Positions 24,678 through 32,364 of a stretch of 33,663 nt of DNA are shown here, one piece after another. Position numbers and translations under genes: made by a program. The stretch comes from Ignavibacteriota bacterium (lineage in GTDB: Bacteria > Bacteroidota > Ignavibacteria > Palsa-1295): the NCBI GenBank assembly GCA_025357895.1, contig JANYLL010000373.1:1-33663 (forward strand). The letters are read 5' to 3'. Position 1 is the first letter of the stretch; the number at the start of each line of letters is the position of its first letter. The notes under the pieces are model-generated. The model was not told the origin of the DNA. It searched no databases and worked only from the letters and a program-made list of their open reading frames with translations.

Positions 24678-27398
24678 AATCTGCACCATTCGTGAGACTC
24701 TCTGCGTTGCAGCACCGGAATGGATAATAAACTCGGCCAGATAATTTCCGGTTGGTAAAGAATACACATCGAAATGCGTATAAGCGCCGTTCGTACCCAA
24801 AGGTATATTAAATTCCGAACGAACTCTTCTTCCTATAATATCTGTGAGAATTATATCCAGCTTTCCATTAGGGAGTATTTCCGGTGGATCAAGGCCAAGA
24901 GTGAGTTCTCCGCTACCAATTGGATTCGGATAGAGGATTATATATGAGTTCATCACACCAGGAGAATCAATTCCTGATAAAGAGGTATCTTTAGGTGTAA
25001 CGAAGACACCTTTTGGCAGGGCCATTTTTGTTGTCGGAGTAAGAAGGAGAAGATCTGCGCCCAAGCGGTATTCCTTGGCAGCGGTATCCTTTCCTAAACA
25101 TTTGAAAACGATAGTGTGGGTATCTTTGGTGAAAAAAATCGTATGGAGTTTCAGTGTGTCTGATGGACGTTCATATTCATCCCATGAATCAGCTGCATAA
25201 CCATTAAATGTCCCAAAATATTTTCCATCTACCGAATAAGTGAAATTTCCAAATTTTACACCAGCAGTGAGAACTACCCTTACATCAAAGGTATCGTTCA
25301 AGGGAACATAAAACTTAAAGGCTACTTTTTGATTCTCTCCTTTTGCTTCATATACTGCTATAGCTTGCTGGCTCCATTCTTCTCCCCAATCAGTACTCAA
25401 ATTTTTATAATAAAAAGGACCGTTATCGGCGTTAGCCCATGGAATAATGTCTTCGAATTCGTAGGGAATTATGCGGGTGATGGTAATAAGATCATTTGCT
25501 GTGCCATCATTGTGATGGTCACCAACAGCGCGGAGATGGTATTTCCAATCTGCTATATTCGGCATTCGGACTTTTGCATTAAAACGATAATCACGTCCTG
25601 TAACGATTGTATCAGTACCTGAAATCAGAATACTATCAAGAAATATTTGTACGTTTTCTCCTTGATCGAAACCTGTTCCGGTAACTAACAGTGTGTCTCG
25701 GTACCGCAAAGTTGTCGGCAGCGAGTCAACAATCGGTCGGATAGCAGAAGAACCAAGTATATAGACAGGTTCCGGGCGAACTTCATCATTTATTGATAAG
25801 GTTCTGGCTCCATAAATAGATGAGGGTTGTACTTCGAAATATGCATTGAATGCTCCGGAGTCATTTGCTGTAGTAGTAAATATTGTCTCAGTATTGTCAA
25901 ACTTTGCAATAATTACAGAATTTGGCTTGTACCCTGTTCCCGAGACATTCCATAGCTCGCCGCTCCTAATAGTATCACGAGATGTCCAAAAAGCCGTCAC
26001 TCGTTTATAATAATATGCAACCGTGCGAAAGTCTTCTTTGAGATCGGTAACTGTTCCGGGCTGTAGACTAAAATCGAAAGTCGTATTGAAATCAATTGCA
26101 TCCAAAATATGGAACCGATAAAAGGATTTAATAAAATTTACATGGCCTGAAAAAGGCTTGCTGAAAAGAATTCCCCAGAACCACCATGCTGAATTATAAT
26201 AATCTTCCCCACCTGTATATCTAAAGTTATTTCTTGAGGTGGAATCAACAGTAAAGATCGGATCCCCTTCAAGGACTGCACCGGTAGTATTTCGAGGGGC
26301 AGTAAAATATAAGCCGACATACCTGCCTTTACCACGCTCATGGAGAACCGGATGATAAATATGATAGTGAGTGGGATTTGATTCGCTGAAGAAGGCATGG
26401 AAATATCCATATTTACTTTTATCTATCGGCTCTTGAGAATAATTTATTTCCGTTTGGATTTGAAGGTCTCGTTTTGAAGTATTTTGTAATTCAATTCGCG
26501 CATTTACTGCAAAGGGCATTGCAAAGTAGGAAGTGAGTCCGCTTGAATCACGTCGAATTGCATACGATCTCACGTTAATTCCTGTATTCGATGAGCAAAA
26601 AAAATCTGATAAGGGAACATGCACCGCCGGATAAGGAGAATTATCCCAGTAGATATTAAGCGAAACTGAATCAAGTTGATCAAAATCATACGTCGGAAGC
26701 TTAAAATGCAATTTCTCTATCATTGCAGGTCCTTTAATATTACATAATGTTGCTTTCGTCCCGGCGATAAGTGAAGCGGTGTCAAAAAAATGAACGGGTT
26801 TTTCATTTTGCCACATAGGCACTTTCATGTCATGGATATTTTCGGCACTAATTTGGTCTTGTCTGTTCACAAAAGACTGAAGGGATCGAAAAGAAGGCAG
26901 AAGCGATGAATCTAAAACCGGACGCCAGGCAATTGCATAGTAAACAGTAATACCTGCACCAATAAAGGTTATCTTAAAATTCCTTTTATAAGGTAGCTGG
27001 ATATCGCATACTTTTGCTACCGGCGGATATGTTGTATCAAATGGTGGGCGGAGTATCCCATGAACACTGTCAAAAAAGGATGAGTAGGTGGAAGAAGAAA
27101 TAAGTTCATCATCAATATAAAGCTTAAAATTTGTGGTGGAATCAGGAATGTTGCTTACAAACCATATATGAGTAATAATCCCAGAACCACTATCTGATGC
27201 GAGAATAAAATTTCCATCTTGTGGATCACGTGCAGCTGGATAGCCATAACTAATTCTATATCGCAGCGGCTCACGATCAGGTCCGTCAAGCCTTGCGATT
27301 GCTCGCGGATCGGTCATGCGCGAATAGGGGTTTATTTGTGCCTCAGATATACTCCAGACACTGCCAATAATAAATATGCAATAAAAAGTAATTTTCAT
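24669..27398 (-). CDS. Secreted GH172 (DUF2961) family protein with T9SS sorting domain
   Basis: A predicted exported glycoside hydrolase-like protein of 909 residues. The signal peptide is 1-~20 (ends SEAQ). The DUF2961/GH172 region follows, with the IITHIWF strand, NIYWDNSPYPAVHVPLSDFF, GGEDYYNSAWWF (near 398) and YRFHILDAIDF (near 430). Known GH172 enzymes act on fructose or arabinose glycosides, including arabinan. Two TIG/Ig-like segments come next (SGTGYKPNSVIIAKF; VTGTGFDQGENVQIFLD), then the beta-rich C-terminal domain often seen in the family (FKFYVPLND to YRLGADLLLL). A type A sorting domain ends the protein (YPNPIGSGELTLGL, IIGRRV, GNYLAEFII). The second family motif, which I recall as IEHG-like, reads SLQPG here, so activity is uncertain. 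It lies within a glycan synthesis cluster. Confidence 0.78.
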   Translation of the reverse strand: MKITFYCIFIIGSVWSISEAQINPYSRMTDPRAIARLDGPDREPLRYRISYGYPAARDPQDGNFILASDSGSGIITHIWFVSNIPDSTTNFKLYIDDELISSSTYSSFFDSVHGILRPPFDTTYPPVAKVCDIQLPYKRNFKITFIGAGITVYYAIAWRPVLDSSLLPSFRSLQSFVNRQDQISAENIHDMKVPMWQNEKPVHFFDTASLIAGTKATLCNIKGPAMIEKLHFKLPTYDFDQLDSVSLNIYWDNSPYPAVHVPLSDFFCSSNTGINVRSYAIRRDSSGLTSYFAMPFAVNARIELQNTSKRDLQIQTEINYSQEPIDKSKYGYFHAFFSESNPTHYHIYHPVLHERGKGRYVGLYFTAPRNTTGAVLEGDPIFTVDSTSRNNFRYTGGEDYYNSAWWFWGILFSKPFSGHVNFIKSFYRFHILDAIDFNTTFDFSLQPGTVTDLKEDFRTVAYYYKRVTAFWTSRDTIRSGELWNVSGTGYKPNSVIIAKFDNTETIFTTTANDSGAFNAYFEVQPSSIYGARTLSINDEVRPEPVYILGSSAIRPIVDSLPTTLRYRDTLLVTGTGFDQGENVQIFLDSILISGTDTIVTGRDYRFNAKVRMPNIADWKYHLRAVGDHHNDGTANDLITITRIIPYEFEDIIPWANADNGPFYYKNLSTDWGEEWSQQAIAVYEAKGENQKVAFKFYVPLNDTFDVRVVLTAGVKFGNFTYSVDGKYFGTFNGYAADSWDEYERPSDTLKLHTIFFTKDTHTIVFKCLGKDTAAKEYRLGADLLLLTPTTKMALPKGVFVTPKDTSLSGIDSPGVMNSYIILYPNPIGSGELTLGLDPPEILPNGKLDIILTDIIGRRVRSEFNIPLGTNGAYTHFDVYSLPTGNYLAEFIIHSGAATQRVSRMVQIRE

Positions 27399-27490
27399 AA
27401 TAACTGATAAACACTGAAATATTATGGAAGTTACATACTCGGAATTATCTTAGTTGCATGAAAGTATGATCCTTTTAATGATGCAAGAAC

Positions 27491-28999
27491 TTATCTATTT
27501 TTCAGAACATAAATATATCGCGGAGATGTCGTAAACGGTCCAACGCGCGAACGATATATTAATGGCTCTGTGTCATTACAACTTCGGGAAAATACATACC
27601 CGCGAAATTTTTCTCCATGGGAAAAAACGCTTTCATCAGTTATGATAAAGTCATAAGAATGATTTTCCAGAGAACATTCCCATGACTTCATTAAGTGCCG
27701 AGATGTCGAATCACCAACCACCATGACATCGGCAAATGCCAAAAAATTTGCATGCCGAAGGATACCACGTGGAAGCGGTATTAAATGATGTGAGGCTATG
27801 AGGATATTCCCATCCATAGAAGTAACTTCTCGTATAAAATTTTCTCCTGCTCTGTAATCCTTATCTCTAATATCGATCAATTCTTCGCCGCGAGGATTAT
27901 ATAACAATGCTAAAAGCTGCATCAATGTAACCCATGGGATAAACTTACGCCACCGAGGATTAAGTGAATATTGAAGATTGCGTAAGGAAATTGTAAATGC
28001 AATTGCAAAAACAGCAGTGAACGGCATTGCCACGTTTTTATATGACAGAATATCTCCTAAATGCATTGTCAGTTGTATTGCGGCTGTTATGAGCATAAGT
28101 ATAATAAGACCAAAAGCACTTCCTAAGAACTTTTTCAATCCAAAATGTGATCGTAAACAAGAAAAAATAATTACCGTGCAGCCTATCCCAAAGAATGAAA
28201 AGAGAAAGTTCGAAAAAACAAATGGCAGTCTCAAAACATCAAATCCGGAAGCTTTTGCATTTGGTATTGAATATACATAAAAGAAATACCAATTGCCATT
28301 TGCCTCAACCAGTAAATATGTGCCGAACAGAAAACAGAAAATAACTGTAGCAAAGAAAAGTAAGGCTCCGCGAGAATGCTGCACAAGAAATATCCAAACT
28401 AGAATCGGGATTATGTAGATAAACGCTTGTTGTTTTGTAAAAACAGCAAGTGCTAATATGAATGCTGAGAATATTATCGCATAAGACTTTTGAGAATATA
28501 CTATAATACCAAGAGAGGAAAGAATGAGCAAATTGAACAATGCATCGACGCTTGCAAGGTCATAGTAGTAACCTGTCACACCAAAAGCAGCAAGATATAT
28601 TATTGGGGCGAGAAAGCTATGCCATTTGCTGTCAGAAACTATCTTATGTGTCACCAGAAAAATTAGACCTCCTGAAAAAAGAGTAGAACTGAATGAAACA
28701 ATTCTGCCTGCCGAATACGATACACCTGTAAGATGCATTATTGTCGCTGTCACATAATAGTAAAATGGCTGGTAAAGCCAGTTTACAAACTCAATCGTTG
28801 GTTGTACATATAATTGCTTCCCTGAATAAATTCGTGCAGCGTGTTCGATAATCGAACCTTCCATCCATCCTATCTCATATGGGAAAATAATTCGTTTGAT
28901 GCTTAAAAAAAGGAATAACCCAATAAAAAAAAGCGATAATCCAACAACCAATGCTATTGCAAGAGAGGAGTTTTTAATCCACAATTTTTGGAGCAACAT
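27491..28999 (-). CDS. Polytopic membrane protein, GT-C (GT39/ArnT-like) glycosyltransferase
   Basis: A 502-residue integral membrane protein with about ten hydrophobic segments and a short soluble C-terminal part. The first loop, FPYEIGWMEGSIIEHAARI, followed by YQPFYYY, fits the acidic-residue loop of GT-C enzymes that use polyprenyl-phosphate sugars. Further support is the YYYDLASVDALFNLLIL segment, in the position where a second acidic loop is expected. The donor and acceptor are unknown; lipid or polysaccharide decoration is likely from context. It lies between the methyltransferase and the GH172 gene. Confidence 0.65.
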   Translation of the reverse strand: MLLQKLWIKNSSLAIALVVGLSLFFIGLFLFLSIKRIIFPYEIGWMEGSIIEHAARIYSGKQLYVQPTIEFVNWLYQPFYYYVTATIMHLTGVSYSAGRIVSFSSTLFSGGLIFLVTHKIVSDSKWHSFLAPIIYLAAFGVTGYYYDLASVDALFNLLILSSLGIIVYSQKSYAIIFSAFILALAVFTKQQAFIYIIPILVWIFLVQHSRGALLFFATVIFCFLFGTYLLVEANGNWYFFYVYSIPNAKASGFDVLRLPFVFSNFLFSFFGIGCTVIIFSCLRSHFGLKKFLGSAFGLIILMLITAAIQLTMHLGDILSYKNVAMPFTAVFAIAFTISLRNLQYSLNPRWRKFIPWVTLMQLLALLYNPRGEELIDIRDKDYRAGENFIREVTSMDGNILIASHHLIPLPRGILRHANFLAFADVMVVGDSTSRHLMKSWECSLENHSYDFIITDESVFSHGEKFRGYVFSRSCNDTEPLIYRSRVGPFTTSPRYIYVLKNR

Positions 29000-29042
29000 A
29001 CTGAGTTCTATATACCAAATCCAGAAAATACGAGAGAGAATA

Positions 29043-29882
29043 TCATATCTGTTTCTTCCTCAACAAATACGAAGCTTCCAGCGCCAGAAGTTCACGCAAA
29101 CCCGGAATACGTTTTAAAAAATTTGCCTTGATCGGAGGCAAACCGAATTTGAGTTTAAAAACCGGACGGAGGAAGTAAAGTTGCTCATCTACTAATTCTA
29201 ATAGGGCATTTTTTATTGCCCTACGCATCTTGCCTATTGTAAGCCTGATTCTCCGCAGCATTGAAACTTCTTCCACATCAATTTGCAATCTTGCATTTTT
29301 ATAAGATTTGGCAAATAATCCTTCCGGCATAAGCTGGATGAATGGAAGTTTTCCCATTTTATTACCGAGTAAATGCTGATGCGCGCCGAATGGTGAGTAA
29401 TACGGAGGGAAAACGACATAGAGCCATCCTCCGGGTTTCATAAAATCCATGACGTGGCGAAGGCTGAGTTCTGTTTCTTCAAGATGCTCGATCACATCAC
29501 GAAGCAGTACAAGATCGAAATGTCCCTCCCATTTTTCAGGCGGAGCTTGCGTAATAATATTATGAATTGCGAATTCGCCTTTGGTACCGATAGCATCGAA
29601 AATTTTCTCCGAGCTTTCGATCGCAAGATCACGAATATCAATACCGACAATTTCCGCAGCGCCTTCATCGGCAAGAGCAGCAAGGACGCCACTTTCGCCG
29701 CAACCGATCTCGCAGATTCGTGCTCTGGCAAGTTGAACGCCTTTGCTTTTGAGATAAGGCACGATATATTCGCTTCCCAAGCCATATTGATAGCCGAAGT
29801 AATATCGCTCGTAAGAATTAATATCCTTGCGTTTGGCAAGTTTATCAACTTTCTCCTGTGTTCTCGGTGGAAATTTTGGCAT
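29043..29882 (-). CDS. Class I SAM-dependent methyltransferase
   Basis: A 279-residue soluble methyltransferase. The SAM-binding motif I is EIGCGESG (58-65), the acidic residue of motif II is D82 in IVGIDIRD, and the post-motif FDLVLLRDVIEHLEE is the usual Methyltransf_11/23 pattern. PGGWLYVVFPPYYSPFG follows. The basic C-terminal ~80 residues may sit at the membrane or bind the substrate. Flanking glycosyltransferases suggest action on a glycan or glycolipid precursor, but the substrate is unknown. The gap to the upstream gene holds a palindromic heptamer array. Confidence 0.82.
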   Translation of the reverse strand: MPKFPPRTQEKVDKLAKRKDINSYERYYFGYQYGLGSEYIVPYLKSKGVQLARARICEIGCGESGVLAALADEGAAEIVGIDIRDLAIESSEKIFDAIGTKGEFAIHNIITQAPPEKWEGHFDLVLLRDVIEHLEETELSLRHVMDFMKPGGWLYVVFPPYYSPFGAHQHLLGNKMGKLPFIQLMPEGLFAKSYKNARLQIDVEEVSMLRRIRLTIGKMRRAIKNALLELVDEQLYFLRPVFKLKFGLPPIKANFLKRIPGLRELLALEASYLLRKKQI

Positions 29883-29895
29883 TAATAAATTTTTA

Positions 29896-29978
29896 GCTGG
29901 TTGCTGATAGTTGAGAGCTGATAGTAATAAACGAGTGAAATGACCCTATTCTATCAGCTATTTGCTATCAGCTATTTT
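29896..29978. repeat. Palindromic heptamer array (CTATCAG type)
   Basis: On the + strand GCTGATAG occurs at 29903-29910 and 29917-29924, and its reverse complement CTATCAGC at 29951-29958 and 29965-29972. Both pairs are 14 bases (two units) apart, so each arm is a stack of heptamers. The right arm encodes the last residues (IADSK) and the TAG stop of the glycosyltransferase ending at 29958. The array could form a hairpin in the mRNA between the two genes. Confidence 0.75.
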
Positions 29979-31109
29979 TTCAATTCCTTCAACAAATGTA
30001 TCCCAAGAATATTTCTTCTTTTCTTCGCGGACTCCGGCGCGTAATTTCTCTTCCAATGCTTCATTAAAAAAGTGCTCAACATCTTTTGCAACGAGTTCAG
30101 GCGTCGCTTCTTTTGTGATGATTCCGCTGATTCCGTCAATTACTACCTCAGAAAGTCCTCCGACATCGGTTGCAATAACGGGAACATCAAAATTATACGC
30201 GATCTGCACTATACCAGATTGTGTGGCAGTGCGATACGGAAGCACCACAACATTCGCAGCACTGAAATATGTTGCCACTTTATCATTTGCAATATAATCA
30301 GTTGCAAGAACAAGATTTTTTGCAGGAATTTTCAGATCATCGATTAGTTTTTGGTACTCTGCTTCGTCGCCGTAAAATTCTCCTGCTATGATCAGCCGTA
30401 ATTCAGGCAATGATTTTAAGAGCAGCGGCATTGCCCGGAGCAAAATATCCAAACCTTTATATTTTCGGATATACCCGAAAAAAAGGATTGCGGGAGCTTC
30501 ATGAGGAATACCAAGTTCTTCTCTGGCTTTTCTTTTATCTATAGACTCACCGAAGATCTGATAAATCGGATGTGCAAGCTTTATATATTTCGCATCGGGC
30601 TTTACAATTTTCAGATCACGTTCAACAGCATCGGATTGCACTATAAAATATTCTACCGCTTTGAATGCATAATTGGTAAATGCTCTATCTCCAAGACGTT
30701 TTTCATGTGGGATGACATTATCGGCAATGAATACGACTTTACATTCTTTTCCTTTTTTTCTGAGTACTGATTTCGCAACACGAGCGATCATCCCATAAGC
30801 GGGTGCAAAAAAAGGTATCCAGAATTTAAAGATGATCATATCCGGTTCAAGATCTGCAACCACTTTCCCCGCTTTACGCCAGGAAAAAGGATTGATTGAA
30901 TCGATAAGCTGAAGTGATTTAAGCGGCGCTCCTGCATCACCTTTTTCTTCTTGTGATTTTCCGGGGAAAAGTATTTTTGGATATTGACGTGAGAACGTCA
31001 CGACATGAACTTCATGCCCGTGCTTGATAAGCGCATCATGGAGGAGCGAGACGTAATGTGCTATTCCCCCGCGAAGAGGATATGCTGTGCCGATAATGAC
31101 GATATTCAT
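29958..31109 (-). CDS. Glycosyltransferase family 4
   Basis: A GT-B fold glycosyltransferase of 383 residues. The N-terminal loop is MNIVIIGTAYPLRGGIAHYV. The donor-binding domain shows AILFFGYIRKYKGLDILLRA (start of the Glycos_transf_1 domain), LRLIIAGEFYGD, VVVLPYRTATQSGIVQIAY and IATDVGGLSEVV, all typical of GT4. It lies 13 bases downstream of bshA and is probably cotranscribed. A role in surface glycan synthesis is inferred from context. The final codons and stop lie inside a heptamer repeat, so the C-terminus may have been changed by the repeat. Confidence 0.85.
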   Translation of the reverse strand: MNIVIIGTAYPLRGGIAHYVSLLHDALIKHGHEVHVVTFSRQYPKILFPGKSQEEKGDAGAPLKSLQLIDSINPFSWRKAGKVVADLEPDMIIFKFWIPFFAPAYGMIARVAKSVLRKKGKECKVVFIADNVIPHEKRLGDRAFTNYAFKAVEYFIVQSDAVERDLKIVKPDAKYIKLAHPIYQIFGESIDKRKAREELGIPHEAPAILFFGYIRKYKGLDILLRAMPLLLKSLPELRLIIAGEFYGDEAEYQKLIDDLKIPAKNLVLATDYIANDKVATYFSAANVVVLPYRTATQSGIVQIAYNFDVPVIATDVGGLSEVVIDGISGIITKEATPELVAKDVEHFFNEALEEKLRAGVREEKKKYSWDTFVEGIEKIADSK

Positions 31110-31122
31110 AGAATTGGTGACA

Positions 31123-32265
31123 TTACATACTCATCGCTTTTTCGTATGCTGCTTCGTAAATGGGGACGATTTGTTCTTTCGTAAAATTTCCGGTTGCATG
31201 AGCTAATGCCGCTTTGCTCATCCGCTGATGAAGTTCATTATTAGTCAGTAATTCGATTGTTCTTTTTGCAATGGCTGCAACATCGCCCATCTTCACGATA
31301 AATCCGGTTTTACCATCGACATTCACTTCAGGCAAACCGCCGACATCGCTGGAAATAACAGGTACGCCGCATGCCATTGCTTCCAGTGCTGAAAGTCCGA
31401 AACTCTCGTTACCGGAAGGAATAAGGAATACGTCGCTGATCGAAAGAATAGAAGCAAGTTCTGCCTGCTTACCGAGAAAACGCGTCTGCTGCCAAATCCC
31501 AAGTTCGCGTGCAAGGATTTCGCATTCACCGCGATCAGGACCGTCACCAACAAGCAGAAATTTTGCTTTTATTCCTGAATCAAGGATGATCTTGAATGCT
31601 CTGATCGCATCACTTACACGCTTGACAGCGCGAAAATTTGAGACATGGATAAGAATTTTTTCATCACCCGGAGCCATAAGCCTACGAAGATTTTTTGCAT
31701 CGACCGGATGAAAAAAAACTGTATCGATAAAATTTGGAATTGCAATAATATCTTTTTCCACACCGTATTTTTCGATTGTCTCCCGCTTTAAGTATTCAGA
31801 AACTGAAGTTACAACATCGGATGATTCGATAGAATATTTCATCAACGGTTGGAAGCTTGGCTCTTGCCCAACGAGCGTAATGTCTGTCCCATGAAGTGTC
31901 GTAACGATCTTCAGATCTCCCAGAAGAATTTGTTTAGCAAGTAGTGCCGAAGTTGCATGCGGAATCGCATAGTGGGCATGAACAAGATCAAGCTTCTCAT
32001 ATCGCGCAACTTCGACCATCTTGCTTGTCAATGCCATGGAATAGAGCGGGAATTCAAAAAGTGGATAGGTTGACATTTCCACTTCATGATAAAAAATATT
32101 TTCAATGTAACTATCGGCATCATGTCCGATAGCGGTCAGGCGCATCGGAAGTGCGTAAGTTATGAAGTGTACTTTATGTCCGCGCTGGGCAAGTGACTTG
32201 CCAAGTTCCGTTGCAACAACTCCAGAGCCGCCATACGTTGGGTAACACGTTATTCCAATATTCAT
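31123..32265 (-). CDS. bshA: N-acetyl-alpha-D-glucosaminyl L-malate synthase BshA
   Basis: BshA is a GT4 enzyme that joins N-acetylglucosamine from UDP-GlcNAc to L-malate, the first step of bacillithiol synthesis. The N-terminus MNIGITCYPTYGGSGVVATELG, then HKVHFITYALPMR, HAHYAIPHATSALLAKQ and TTLHGTDITLVGQEPSF, closely follow the BshA pattern as I recall it from Bacillus, well beyond generic GT4 similarity. The donor domain has FLIPSGNESFGLSALEAMACGVPVI with the E-x7-E pair. The length of 380 is normal. bshB and bshC are not in the window. It heads a small group of sugar-handling genes on the - strand. Confidence 0.9.
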   Translation of the reverse strand: MNIGITCYPTYGGSGVVATELGKSLAQRGHKVHFITYALPMRLTAIGHDADSYIENIFYHEVEMSTYPLFEFPLYSMALTSKMVEVARYEKLDLVHAHYAIPHATSALLAKQILLGDLKIVTTLHGTDITLVGQEPSFQPLMKYSIESSDVVTSVSEYLKRETIEKYGVEKDIIAIPNFIDTVFFHPVDAKNLRRLMAPGDEKILIHVSNFRAVKRVSDAIRAFKIILDSGIKAKFLLVGDGPDRGECEILARELGIWQQTRFLGKQAELASILSISDVFLIPSGNESFGLSALEAMACGVPVISSDVGGLPEVNVDGKTGFIVKMGDVAAIAKRTIELLTNNELHQRMSKAALAHATGNFTKEQIVPIYEAAYEKAMSM

Positions 32266-32364
32266 ACGTTTCGTTTTTCTTAGCTCATATTAACTAATAC
32301 CAATGCCAACTTGTTCATTACATTTCTGTTATGAAATCAGAGCATGATGATTCTCTTCTTCAGT

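Noticed and set aside
27454-27486. TTGCAT...ATGCAA inverted pair between the GH172 and GT-C genes
   Set aside because: Six-base arms with a 21-base loop and no T-run; too weak for a terminator or operator.
7282-29978. CRISPR array as explanation of the repeats
   Set aside because: Units are 7 bp with no spacers, differ between loci, and no cas genes are present.
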